Assembly (NCBI RefSeq): GCF_013620795.1
Contig: NZ_LGLW01000008.1
Coordinates: 62,001-126,000 of the forward strand
Direction: 5' to 3'
Origin: Pseudomonas sp. Q2-TVG4-2
GTDB taxonomy: Bacteria > Pseudomonadota > Gammaproteobacteria > Pseudomonadales > Pseudomonadaceae
Length of the DNA stretch: 64,000 nucleotides
Position numbers and translations under genes: made by a program. Shown here in pieces: positions 47,142 through 55,601 of the stretch (position 1 is its first letter; each line of letters opens with the position of its first letter). The notes beneath the pieces were generated by a model. The model did not search any database. It was not told the DNA's origin and was given only the letters and a program-made list of their open reading frames with translations.

Positions 47142-47558
47142 GTGCAACTCATCGATAACCGCGCGTTGATCAACGAAGCCTTGAGCCAATCTGCGGCGCT
47201 GACTGGCGGTCGTTTCGATCATCGCTACTGGCTAAGCAAAGTGACAGATGTAAAGTTGCTGATCATTTCCAAGCCGGAGGTGCTGTTCGACCTTTCCGTG
47301 AAGGTCTACATCCCGCTAGCGCCCGGGCAGAAAGTTCCGCTGACGTACGGAGACGGCTGGTTCAATTGGCACTTTCTCGGCAGCAAGAGCGCGGTAGTCA
47401 CCATTGCCCGCGAAATCCTGTCCATTGCGATGCGCAACCAGAAGGCTAATTCGTCCGTACTGCAGGCCTGGCTAGCGGAGCTTGTGTCGTTTAAGCACAG
47501 CGACCATACCATCGCCGTGCTCGAACCTGAGCCAAACCAGGACCAGGCGGGCATCTAG
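47142..47558 (+). CDS. Hypothetical 138-residue protein
   Basis: The frame is taken from GTG 47142, which has GGAG seven bases upstream; the open frame extends far to the left but overlaps dctM, so that part is not coding. The product starts QLIDNRALINEALSQ and is soluble with mixed helix and strand (VLFDLSVKVYIPLAPGQKVPLTYGDGWFNWHFLGSKSAVVTIAREILSIAM). No signal peptide, membrane helix or known motif was recognised. It sits alone between the TRAP operon and the tannase-like gene and could be a small adaptor or an orphan. The function is unknown. Confidence 0.55.
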   Translation: MQLIDNRALINEALSQSAALTGGRFDHRYWLSKVTDVKLLIISKPEVLFDLSVKVYIPLAPGQKVPLTYGDGWFNWHFLGSKSAVVTIAREILSIAMRNQKANSSVLQAWLAELVSFKHSDHTIAVLEPEPNQDQAGI

Positions 47559-47730
47559 GTCTGTTATCCATTTCTGCGAACCGCGCATCCATCCTAGCCA
47601 TCTCGCCCGAGCCAAGCGCCGCCTCTTCGTAATCGAGTTCGCACCGCAAAGTCTGCAGCATCTGCTCGTCGATCGCCTGAAGCCTCCTCATCCGGTACAT
47701 TTCTTTGCGCTGTGCACGTGAATGTCGCAT
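47491..47730 (-). CDS. Possible small protein of 79 residues
   Basis: A minus-strand frame from ATG 47730 has a helical, protein-like core (KEMYRMRRLQAIDEQMLQTLRCELDYEEAALGSGEMARMDARFAEMDNR). Its less convincing tail is rich in Pro and Arg. It overlaps the 138-residue gene by 68 bp tail to tail. The ribosome site is weak. The core composition is unlike the usual shadow frames of this genome, so it is listed at low confidence; no family was recognised. Confidence 0.35.
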   Translation of the reverse strand: MRHSRAQRKEMYRMRRLQAIDEQMLQTLRCELDYEEAALGSGEMARMDARFAEMDNRPRCPPGPGLAQVRARRWYGRCA

Positions 47731-48074
47731 TCCAGCGCGCCGGCATCTGGCGCGCCTGGTTCGCCCGACCGTGGTGATCCAAGTCCGCCCTGCGAGACAC
47801 AGTGTCCAGCAAATAGGACAGCGTTGCCGTTCATGTCGCGTCCGCTGGACAGCCGACAGCATTGACACATATCCCGTCTACGCTTGGTTTCGTGACGCTA
47901 GAGGCGCGCGCCGGCGGCCAGCGACCGACCATCGGAAGCGGAGCCTCAATGGCCGCCCCTGGCACGTCTTTGGCTCCGATCGATACGCCTGGCCGCTGCC
48001 GTATCCTTTCGCCCGGGCGCACTCGCCTCGTGGCGTCTGCCGCGGGGCACGACAACAAGAAGAAGGAAGCCCTC
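47559..48074. other. Intergenic region before the tannase-like gene
   Basis: Apart from the possible 79-residue minus-strand frame (47491-47730) and the sigma-54-like element at 47960-47975, no gene or RNA was recognised in this stretch. Confidence 0.5.
47960..47975 (+). promoter_or_regulatory. Candidate sigma-54 promoter of the tannase-like gene
   Basis: TGGCACG-TCTT-TGGCT, a full match to the -24 block, with GG (47961-47962) and GC (47973-47974) ten bases apart; the -12 block has one change from TTGC. The start would fall near 47986, about 90 nt before the ATG at 48075. Confidence 0.45.
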
Positions 48075-49796
48075 ATGAAAGCACCACGTGCAAGCTGCGT
48101 ACGCGCAGTGTCGTCGCGTCTTTTGCTGGCAGCCCCGGCCCTGCTGGCAGCGGCGATTGCCGAGCCCACCCTCGCTGCCAGTTGCAACGAACTGTCCGGC
48201 GTCCGGGTTCCCGCTGGCGCCATCGCGCTACCGACCTCAGGCGCTCGAGTCACGTCCGCGACACTGACACCGGGCGGTGGCAGCGCACCGCAGACGTTCG
48301 GCCCACATTGCGACCTGAACGTTGAAATCGCCCCGGTCGATCCGAGCGCACCAACGATCAGAATGCGCATCGTGCTGCCTGAGCAGTGGAACAGCAAAGC
48401 GATGATGTACGGCGGCGGTGGCTACAACGGCACCGTTCCCAACGTCGCCGGCAACGTCCCGGCTGGCCCCGCCGATCGACCAACTCCGCTGGGCCGTGGC
48501 TATGCTGTGTTCGCCAGCGACTCGGGCCATGTGGCCAACCCCCTCAATCCAGGTGATTTCGCCTGGAATGAGGAGGCACTGGCCAATTACGCCCACGATG
48601 CGCTGAAGAAAACCCGTGATACCGCGATGTACCTGATCGAACAGCGTTACGGTCGGCCACCGGTTCGCAGCTACTTCGCTGGCGGGTCCACAGGAGGCCG
48701 CGAGGCGCTTGCAGTGGTGCAGCAATGGCCAAAGGACTTCCACGGCGCCATCGTCCTCTACCCAGCCTACAATGCGGCGGCACTGGATCTGCAGTTCGGA
48801 CGCATCACTCGAGCGCTAGCCGCCCCAGGCGCCTATCCCAGCCTGGAAAAACGTGCAGCATTGCTGGAGGCGGCGATACAGGCGTGCGATGGGCTGGATG
48901 GCGTAGAGGACCGAGTGATCAGCAACCAGGCGGCGTGCAATGCCCGTTTCGACCCGGCGAAAGCCACGCTGAACGGCCGCCCATTGCGCTGCCCTGCCGG
49001 GACCGACAGCGGTGAGCGCTGCCTGTCCGATGCGCAGATCAACGCGTTGAAGGTCTTCGACACCCCGATCCGCTTCAGCCAACCACTGGCCAGCGGCGAG
49101 CGTGGTTACCCCGGTTTCAATACCTGGGGAACCGATCTCGGCCGTCCCGGCGAGGGTTTGCAACTGATCGTAAACAGACTGGGGTTGAATACCCTGCAGC
49201 CGGATTATCCGATGCCAGTGCACGGCACAGGCTTCGCCGAAGGCGCGCCGTACCATTCGGGATTCTGGGATGAGTGGGTTCGCTACTTTGTCACGCGCAA
49301 TCCGGCGTTCAACTCGCTTACGCTGGACCCGGCCAACCTGGGGCCCTGGCAGGCACGGGTCGACGCGCTGTCGTTGCGTCAAGATATTAACCAGACCGAT
49401 CTTTCGGCCTTTGTCGCCAATGGCGGCAAGATTCTCATGGCTCACGGCACTTCGGATCAGTTGGTCAGTACCCGCGCGACCGCGGACTATTACCGACGTG
49501 TCCAACAGGACATGGGCGTCGGCCAGACCCGCCGGTTCATGCGCTACTACGAAATTCCCGGCTACGCGCATGCCGCCAGCACAGTATTCAACGCCGCATG
49601 GGATTCCTTGACGGCCCTGGAACACTGGGTTGAAGAAGGCATCGCGCCCAAGCGGCAGATGGTCACCGATACCGTCGCCGTACCGGGCCGCACCCGTCCG
49701 CTCTGCGAATACCCCGCCTGGCCGAAGTACAAAGGTGGCAACGTAAACGACGCATCGAGCTTTGTTTGCGTAAGGAGCCAGAAAGGCCAGCACTGA
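48075..49796 (+). CDS. Tannase/feruloyl-esterase family hydrolase, exported
   Basis: This 573-residue protein has a signal peptide (basic start, then RLLLAAPALLAAAIAEPTLA) before ASCNELSG. The tannase-family fold is shown by GGGGYNGTVPN, GYAVFASDSGHVAN, YAHDALKKTRDTAMYLIEQRYG, the nucleophile motif FAGGSTGGREAL (Ser205), HGTSDQLVS with the acid Asp, and PGYAHAAS with the catalytic His499. Both cysteines that normally flank Ser and His in this family (CS-HC) are replaced, by Gly and Ala. The substrate should be an ester of an aromatic acid, but is unknown. ATG 48075 is preceded by GAAGGAAG. Confidence 0.85.
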   Translation: MKAPRASCVRAVSSRLLLAAPALLAAAIAEPTLAASCNELSGVRVPAGAIALPTSGARVTSATLTPGGGSAPQTFGPHCDLNVEIAPVDPSAPTIRMRIVLPEQWNSKAMMYGGGGYNGTVPNVAGNVPAGPADRPTPLGRGYAVFASDSGHVANPLNPGDFAWNEEALANYAHDALKKTRDTAMYLIEQRYGRPPVRSYFAGGSTGGREALAVVQQWPKDFHGAIVLYPAYNAAALDLQFGRITRALAAPGAYPSLEKRAALLEAAIQACDGLDGVEDRVISNQAACNARFDPAKATLNGRPLRCPAGTDSGERCLSDAQINALKVFDTPIRFSQPLASGERGYPGFNTWGTDLGRPGEGLQLIVNRLGLNTLQPDYPMPVHGTGFAEGAPYHSGFWDEWVRYFVTRNPAFNSLTLDPANLGPWQARVDALSLRQDINQTDLSAFVANGGKILMAHGTSDQLVSTRATADYYRRVQQDMGVGQTRRFMRYYEIPGYAHAASTVFNAAWDSLTALEHWVEEGIAPKRQMVTDTVAVPGRTRPLCEYPAWPKYKGGNVNDASSFVCVRSQKGQH

Positions 49797-50272
49797 GCAC
49801 GCTGATCGGCCAAATCCAGCCGGGACCATCCTGCACCTGCAGCGCTGGCCCGATGGATTCGCCCGCGAAGCCTACGCCGTGGTCAGCCGTTGCGACTTGA
49901 TCACGGCGATACCCTTATCGCATTCCAACCCAGACGACTGAGCCGTCCAACTCCCAATACATCGACGAACCGATTTCTGAGCATGTCCAGCCTGACTGAC
50001 AGGCTTGCCCGCCGTCCAGATTGTCAGGGCGCATTCGGGTGAGCTGTCCGGATCGCTCTGCCTCGCATATCGCGGGCCGCCTCACCTTTTTCTCCCTGGC
50101 TCGCCGATGCTGGCACGGCATTCGCTCTGACACACTCACTTGATCCGGGCGCGCTTGCCAACACAACAAAGCCTGAACGACGGCCCGGCATGCCACTCGT
50201 TCCAATCATCCCACGAACATCCGCCACTGATTCATCCGCAACGCTGCATCCATAACAACAAGAGGAAACCCC
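49797..50272. other. Intergenic region before the OprD-type porin
   Basis: No gene is supported in these 476 bp. The one clear signal is the sigma-54-like element at 50111-50126. No terminator hairpin with a T-run was seen after the tannase-like gene. Confidence 0.5.
50111..50126 (+). promoter_or_regulatory. Candidate sigma-54 promoter of the OprD-type porin
   Basis: TGGCACG-GCAT-TCGCT, with GG (50112-50113) and GC (50124-50125) ten bases apart, and one change from the -12 consensus TTGC. The start would fall near 50137, about 135 nt before the porin ATG. Confidence 0.45.
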
Positions 50273-51532
50273 ATGCAACATGACCGCAAAACCATCTGCC
50301 ACCTGCTGTGTGCAGGAGCCACTCTGACCATTGCCGGACCGTCCAGCGCGGCCTTTATCGAAGACAGCAAGGCCAGCGTCGAGCTACGCAACTTCTACAT
50401 GAACCGTGACTTCCGATCGGGGGCTGGGCAGTCCAAGGCCGAAGAATGGGCTCAGGGCTTTATCCTGAAGATGGAGTCCGGTTATACCGAGGGGCCGATC
50501 GGCTTCGGCGTCGATGCCCTCGGTCTGCTCGGGGTCAAGCTAGACTCAAGCCCGGATCGTTCCGGTACCGGAGTTCTGCAGAGAGACAGAGAATCGGGCC
50601 GCGCGCAAGATGACTACGGTTCGGCAGGCCTGACCGCCAAAGCGAAGATGTCCGATACCACGTTGCACGTCGGCACCCTGCAGCCGATCCTTCCGGTGAT
50701 CATGCGCAACGACAGCCGCCTGCTGCCCAACACCTACCGCGGTGCCTGGCTGCAGAGCAAGGAAGTCAGTGGTCTCACCTTCGACATTGGCAAGCTCGAC
50801 CGCATCAGCTATCGAGACTCGTCAGACAGTGAGGAAATGACTGTCTTCAACGGCGGCCTGCGTAACATCAGCTTCGGTAACAGGACCACCAGTGATGAGT
50901 TCCTGTTCGCCGGCGCTCGCTACCAGATCATGCCCGAGCTGACCGGCAGCTATTACTACGGCGGGCTGGACGGCATTTACGACCAGCACAATTTCAACCT
51001 GGTGCATGTGCTGCCGATCGGTGACAACCAAAGTTTCAAATCCGATCTGCGCTACGTGCGCTCCACCGATGACGGCGGCAGCAACGTCGACAACAATGCC
51101 TTCGGCGCCCTCTTCACCTATAAAATCGGTGGGCATGGCTTTACGGCCGGTTACCAGAAGATGAGCGGCGACACCGGCTTCGCCTATATCAGCGGCGGCG
51201 ATAATTCGCTCATCAACCTGTTGCAGATCAATGACTTCGGCAACGAAGATGAGAAATCATGGCAGGTTCGTTACGACTATGACTTCACCGCCATGGGTAT
51301 TCCTGGACTGAGCCTGATGACCCGCTACGTGACAGGCGATAACGTCGACCGGGGTGCCGGCCTGAGCGAAGGCGAGGAGTGGGAACGCGATACCGACATT
51401 GCTTACGTCATTCAGGATGGTCCGCTGAAGAACCTGGGGATGAAAGTGCGCAATGCCACGGTGCGCAGCAACTTTGGCTCCGATCTGAACGAAACCCGCC
51501 TCATCGTCAGCTACGCCCTGCCGCTCTGGTAA
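50273..51532 (+). CDS. OprD-family outer-membrane porin
   Basis: This 419-residue protein has a signal peptide (CHLLCAGATLTIAGPSSA-AF) and the OprD-family start FIEDSKASVELRNFYMNRDFRSG, with [36 protein letters not shown]. The C-terminus ends in Trp (LIVSYALPLW), as expected for a beta-barrel. Members take up aromatic acids, amino acids or carboxylates. Its position beside the tannase-like gene and pca operon suggests an aromatic acid. GAGGAAACCCC precedes the ATG. A terminator follows. Confidence 0.9.
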   Translation: MQHDRKTICHLLCAGATLTIAGPSSAAFIEDSKASVELRNFYMNRDFRSGAGQSKAEEWAQGFILKMESGYTEGPIGFGVDALGLLGVKLDSSPDRSGTGVLQRDRESGRAQDDYGSAGLTAKAKMSDTTLHVGTLQPILPVIMRNDSRLLPNTYRGAWLQSKEVSGLTFDIGKLDRISYRDSSDSEEMTVFNGGLRNISFGNRTTSDEFLFAGARYQIMPELTGSYYYGGLDGIYDQHNFNLVHVLPIGDNQSFKSDLRYVRSTDDGGSNVDNNAFGALFTYKIGGHGFTAGYQKMSGDTGFAYISGGDNSLINLLQINDFGNEDEKSWQVRYDYDFTAMGIPGLSLMTRYVTGDNVDRGAGLSEGEEWERDTDIAYVIQDGPLKNLGMKVRNATVRSNFGSDLNETRLIVSYALPLW

Positions 51533-51570
51533 GAGCAGAACGCAACACCTATGACCTACTTGTTGTATTT

Positions 51571-51596
51571 ACCGGGCCCATGCGGCCCGGTTTTCA
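51571..51596. terminator. Terminator between OprD porin and pcaD
   Basis: ACCGGGCC-CATGC-GGCCCGGT followed by TTTC on the plus strand. It lies between the convergent porin and pcaD genes. Confidence 0.78.
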
Positions 51597-51601
51597 TCGC
51601 A

Positions 51602-52390
51602 TCAGCCGCGAAGAAATGCCAGCACGCGCTGGGTGAACTCATCGCCAGCTTCAACGTTGGATAGGTGCGCGGCTTCGAATTCCACCAGCTCGGCACCAGA
51701 GATGCGCTCCTGAATGAAACGGCCATGCTCGGGCGTGGTGACCGGGTCTTTGCCGCCGCAGACGATCAGCGTCGGCACCTTGATCGCCCCGAGCTGCTCA
51801 CGGTAGTCGGCATCGCGCACTGCTGCGCAGTTGGCGGCGTAGCCGGCTGGCGAGGTGCTGGCGATCATTTGGGTAAGGCGGCTGGTCTGGGCCGGCTCGC
51901 GGCTGGCGAAGGTTGGCGTGAACCAGCGCGAAATAGAGGCGTCTCGCATGTCACGCATGGCCTGCTCGCCCCCTTCCAGCACGGTTTCGATGCGGTCGTT
52001 CCACACCTCTTCGGTCCCAATCTTCGCGCCGGTGTTGCAGATCACCAGCCGCATCAGCCGCTCACCGGCGTTGATCCCCAGCCATTGACCGATCAGGCCG
52101 CCCATGGACAGGCCACAGAACGCAAAACGGTCGATCCCCAGCGCATCCACCAAACCCAGCACATCGCGGCCGAGTTGTTCGATGCTATATGGACCGGGTG
52201 TAACGGAGGAGCCACCGTGGCCGCGTGTGTCATAGCGCAATACATGAAAGTGCTCGCTGAACGCTGGCACCTGCGGGTCCCACATACCCAGATCGGTCCC
52301 TAAGGAATTGGATAACACCAAGACCGGTGCATCGACTGGGCCATCTAGACGGTAATTCAGTTCGCCATCGGCGAGTTTTACGCTGGGCAT
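51602..52390 (-). CDS. pcaD: 3-oxoadipate enol-lactonase
   Basis: This 262-residue alpha/beta hydrolase has LVLSNSLGTDLGMWDPQVPAFSEHFHVLRYDTRGHGGSS, the nucleophile elbow FCGLSMGGLIGQW (Ser about 92), and the C-terminal His in FEAAHLSNVEAGDEF. It opens beta-ketoadipate enol-lactone to 3-oxoadipate, the step after CatC. It is the last gene of the pcaIJFD unit, 155 bp behind pcaF. Confidence 0.94.
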   Translation of the reverse strand: MPSVKLADGELNYRLDGPVDAPVLVLSNSLGTDLGMWDPQVPAFSEHFHVLRYDTRGHGGSSVTPGPYSIEQLGRDVLGLVDALGIDRFAFCGLSMGGLIGQWLGINAGERLMRLVICNTGAKIGTEEVWNDRIETVLEGGEQAMRDMRDASISRWFTPTFASREPAQTSRLTQMIASTSPAGYAANCAAVRDADYREQLGAIKVPTLIVCGGKDPVTTPEHGRFIQERISGAELVEFEAAHLSNVEAGDEFTQRVLAFLRG

Positions 52391-52545
52391 GGAATGTTCC
52401 TTTCTGAATAACGGAAACGAAAGCGCCGCGGAGGGTTCGACAACAACCGGCCGCGGCGCTCGGAAACAAGACGAAAGCAAAGGCCGAACAAGCCGATGGG
52501 TGCCCTACAGGATGCAACCCATCGTTAGATCCGTCTCAGCCGGGC

Positions 52546-53751
52546 TCAGACCCGTTCGACGGCCAGCGCCAGACCCTGCCCGACACCCACGCACATGGTC
52601 GCCAGGCCGAGTTTGCCACCCGATTTTTCCAGCGCATGCACGGTCGTCAGCACCAGACGCGCGCCGCTCATGCCCAACGGATGGCCGAGGGCGATCGCGC
52701 CGCCTTGCGGATTGACCTTGGGGCTGTCGTCCTCCAGACCCAGGCCACGAGTGACCGCCAGCGCTTGAGCAGCGAAGGCCTCGTTGAGTTCGATCACATC
52801 GAAGTCGCCAACGGCCACGTTCAAGCGCTCGCACAACTTACGTACCGCCGGTACCGGCCCATAACCCATGACACGCGGCGCAACGCCGGCGCTGGCCATG
52901 CCGAGCACCTTGGCGCGTGGCGTGAGCCCGTACTTCTGTACCGCTTCGGCGCTTGCAAGAATCAGCGCGGCGGCGCCGTCGTTGACGCCCGAGGCGTTGC
53001 CCGCGGTGACCGTCTTGTCCGGGCCGTTGACCGGCTTGAGCTTGGCCAGCGCCTCGGCGGACGTATCGGGGCGTGGATGCTCATCGGTGTCGACCACGGT
53101 GTCGCCCTTGCGGCCCTTGATCACCACCGGAACGATCTCCTCGGCGAAGAAACCAGCGGCCTGCGCCTTGCCGGTGCGCTGTTGGCTGCGCAAGGCAAAG
53201 GCATCCTGGTCCTCGCGGCTGATCTTATGCTCTTCGGCCACGTTGTCGGCGGTCTGCGGCATGGCATCGACGCCGTACATGTCCTTCATCTTCGGGTTGA
53301 TGAAGCGCCAGCCGATGGTGGTGTCCTCGATCTTTTGCGTGCGACCGAACGCCGTATCGGCTTTACCCATCACATAAGGCGCACGGGTCATGGACTCGAC
53401 GCCGCCAGCGATCGCCAGCTCCATCTCGCCGCAGGCGATGGCCCGGAAGGCGCTGCCCACTGCATCCATGCCCGAAGCGCAGAGGCGATTGAGGGTGATG
53501 CCCGGCACAGTTTCCGGCAGACCGGCGAGCAGCGCGGCCATGCGTGCCACGTTGCGATTGTCTTCGCCGGCCTGATTGGCGCTGCCCATGAAAACTTCAT
53601 CAATGGCCGCCGGATCGAGCGTCGGATTGCGCTCCAGCAGGGCCTTGATCGGGGTTGCCGCCAGGTCGTCGGCTCGCACGGCGGCCAGGGCACCGCCAAA
53701 GCGGCCGATGGGCGTACGTACGGCGTCGCAGATAAAGACTTCGCGTGTCAC
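52546..53751 (-). CDS. pcaF: 3-oxoadipyl-CoA thiolase
   Basis: This 401-residue thiolase has nucleophilic Cys in [16 protein letters not shown] (about residue 90), [13 protein letters not shown], His in [19 protein letters not shown] and the second Cys in [13 protein letters not shown]. It splits 3-oxoadipyl-CoA to succinyl-CoA and acetyl-CoA, ending the pathway. The [22 protein letters not shown] start is typical of PcaF. It overlaps pcaJ by four bases (53748-53751). Confidence 0.95.
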   Translation of the reverse strand: MTREVFICDAVRTPIGRFGGALAAVRADDLAATPIKALLERNPTLDPAAIDEVFMGSANQAGEDNRNVARMAALLAGLPETVPGITLNRLCASGMDAVGSAFRAIACGEMELAIAGGVESMTRAPYVMGKADTAFGRTQKIEDTTIGWRFINPKMKDMYGVDAMPQTADNVAEEHKISREDQDAFALRSQQRTGKAQAAGFFAEEIVPVVIKGRKGDTVVDTDEHPRPDTSAEALAKLKPVNGPDKTVTAGNASGVNDGAAALILASAEAVQKYGLTPRAKVLGMASAGVAPRVMGYGPVPAVRKLCERLNVAVGDFDVIELNEAFAAQALAVTRGLGLEDDSPKVNPQGGAIALGHPLGMSGARLVLTTVHALEKSGGKLGLATMCVGVGQGLALAVERV

Positions 53752-54542
53752 TCGTCACCTCCAGATTGTCCATGGGCGGCGGCCGTGCGGGCCTCCAGGG
53801 CGCGCAGAGCCTCCAGTTCGTTCTCGGTCGGCGGTGCAGTCTCGCCCAGAACATCAGCGAAACGAATCGCCCAGCCGGTGTTCTCGATCACCTGCTCACG
53901 GGTCACACCCGGATGCAGCGAGGTCACCACGAATTCGTTGGACCCGGCTTCGGGTTCCATGATGCACAGGTCGGTGATAATCCCGACCGGCCCATTGCCG
54001 GGCAACCCAAGTTGCTTGCGATGCTCCCCGCCTTCGCCGAAACCGACCGACGTAATGAACGCCAGCTTGTCGACAAAGGTGCGGTGCGATTGCTTGAGGA
54101 TGATCAGCACCTGCTTGGCCGACCCCGCAATTTCCGGCGCGCCGCCCGCCCCTGGCAAGCGGACTTTCGGTTGGTGATAGTCACCGATCACCGTGGTGTT
54201 GATGTTGCCGTACTTGTCCACCTGCGCGGCACCGAGGAAACCGACATCGATACGGCCGCCCTGTAGCCAGTAGCGGAAGATCTCGGCAGTCGGCACGACG
54301 GTGTCGGCGGTCTCGGCCAGTTCGCCATCACCGATGGACAGCGGCAACACCGATGGTTTGGCACCAATCGGGCCTGATTCATAGATCAGCACGACTTCCG
54401 GCGCGTGGGTCAGGCGCGCCAGGTTGGCCGCCTTGGACGGCAGGCCGATACCAACGAAGCAGACGCTGCCATCGCCAAGGCGACGCGAAGCGGCCACGGT
54501 CATCATTTCATTGGTGCTGTAGTCATTGGCGTGAGCGCTCAT
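53748..54542 (-). CDS. pcaJ: 3-oxoadipate CoA-transferase beta subunit (CatJ/PcaJ)
   Basis: The product has 264 residues from ATG 54542 or 265 from ATG 54545; both have GGAGG upstream. The catalytic Glu lies in [15 protein letters not shown], with [14 protein letters not shown] and the CoA-site [13 protein letters not shown]. It activates 3-oxoadipate with CoA from succinyl-CoA. Its length is that of the CatJ type rather than the shorter PcaJ of P. putida (about 213 residues, from memory). It is translationally coupled to the alpha subunit. Confidence 0.92.
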   Translation of the reverse strand: MSAHANDYSTNEMMTVAASRRLGDGSVCFVGIGLPSKAANLARLTHAPEVVLIYESGPIGAKPSVLPLSIGDGELAETADTVVPTAEIFRYWLQGGRIDVGFLGAAQVDKYGNINTTVIGDYHQPKVRLPGAGGAPEIAGSAKQVLIILKQSHRTFVDKLAFITSVGFGEGGEHRKQLGLPGNGPVGIITDLCIMEPEAGSNEFVVTSLHPGVTREQVIENTGWAIRFADVLGETAPPTENELEALRALEARTAAAHGQSGGDE

Positions 54543-55399
54543 CATTTGGCCTCCTGCTGCGCGGCCAGCTTGGCCTGGAAAGCGGTGAAATCCGCCGTCT
54601 CGCGGATGTACTCATTGACCCACGCGGTGAAGCTGTCACGGTCGCGCGCGATCGGATCCCACTGCTGATAGAAGCGGTTGTCGCGCTCGTAATAACCATG
54701 AGCGTAGGACGGATGCGCGCCGCCCGGCACCAGGCAGACGGCGCTCAGCGCCCAGGTCGGCAGAACACAGGCATTCATCGGCGCCTGAAGGTCGTCGACG
54801 ATTTCCTCAACGGTGACAATGCAGCGTTTGGCGGCCAGCGCGGCCTCCTTCTGCACGCCTAGAATCCCGGCAATCAATACGTTGCCCTTGCGGTCGGCTT
54901 TCTGCGCGTGGATTACGGTCACATCGGGCCGCACGCTCGGTACGGCAGCCAGCACCTCGCCAGTGAAGGGGCATTCGATGAACTTGATCATCGGATTGAC
55001 TTTCGGCAAGTCGGAACCGAGGTAGGCACGCAGCACCGCGAAGGGTAGACCGGACGCGCCGGCGACATAGGCGTTGGCCAGGTCGGCATGGCTGTGCTCT
55101 TCAATTTCCAGCGGCTGCGGCCATTGTTGCTCCACTGCATCGCGCAAACGATGCAGCGAGCCGACGCCAGGATTGCCACCCCAGGAGAACACCAGCTTCT
55201 TCGCGCAGCCGGCACCGATCAGCAGGTCGTAGACCAGATCGGGCGTCATCCGAACCAGTGTCAGATCTTTCTTGTCCTGACGGATGATTTCGTGAGCGGC
55301 AGCGGTGGGAATCAGATGGGTGAAGCCTTCAAGGGCGACGGTGTCGCCGTTACTGACGAAGCGATCGATTGCCTCGTTTAGGGGTAGGAGCTCGGCCAT
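54542..55399 (-). CDS. pcaI: 3-oxoadipate CoA-transferase alpha subunit (CatI/PcaI)
   Basis: This 285-residue alpha subunit has DTVALEGFTHLIPTAAAHEIIRQDKKDLTLVRMTPDLVYDLLIGAGCAKKLVFSWGGNPGVGS and DVTVIHAQKADRKGNVLI, standard for CoA-transferase family I subunit A. It is the CatI-type longer form. It is the first structural gene of pcaIJFD and lies about 100 bp downstream of a PcaR-type operator; its stop overlaps the pcaJ start. Confidence 0.92.
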   Translation of the reverse strand: MAELLPLNEAIDRFVSNGDTVALEGFTHLIPTAAAHEIIRQDKKDLTLVRMTPDLVYDLLIGAGCAKKLVFSWGGNPGVGSLHRLRDAVEQQWPQPLEIEEHSHADLANAYVAGASGLPFAVLRAYLGSDLPKVNPMIKFIECPFTGEVLAAVPSVRPDVTVIHAQKADRKGNVLIAGILGVQKEAALAAKRCIVTVEEIVDDLQAPMNACVLPTWALSAVCLVPGGAHPSYAHGYYERDNRFYQQWDPIARDRDSFTAWVNEYIRETADFTAFQAKLAAQQEAK

Positions 55400-55484
55400 G
55401 GGTCATGTCTCGTGTTGGTGTCCGGGTGCGCGAACGAATTTGCGCTTGAGGCAAACACTAAACATCGAGCTGCGGGAGGACAAT

Positions 55485-55516
55485 CCGATAATCGAATCAC
55501 CGTGCGATTACCGAAC
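55485..55516 (-). promoter_or_regulatory. Probable PcaR operator upstream of pcaI
   Basis: The plus strand reads GTGCGATTACCGAAC at 55502-55516, the reverse complement of GTTCGGTAATCGCAC, one base from the PcaR 15-mer GTTCGATAATCGCAC as remembered for P. putida. A second partial copy, CCGATAATCGAAT, is at 55485-55497. It lies about 100 bp before the pcaI start. Confidence 0.6.
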
Positions 55517-55601
55517 AAAACCTCAGATTTACCAAAGACTGCGCTGACCCACTTCCCCCTTGGTTCATCTCGTCTTCGAAGCTGTCGCACTAGGCCGCCA
55601 G

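Noticed and set aside
52636..54177. Long plus-strand open frame opposite pcaF and pcaJ
   Set aside because: Covers two conserved genes in antisense and has low-complexity composition; not coding.
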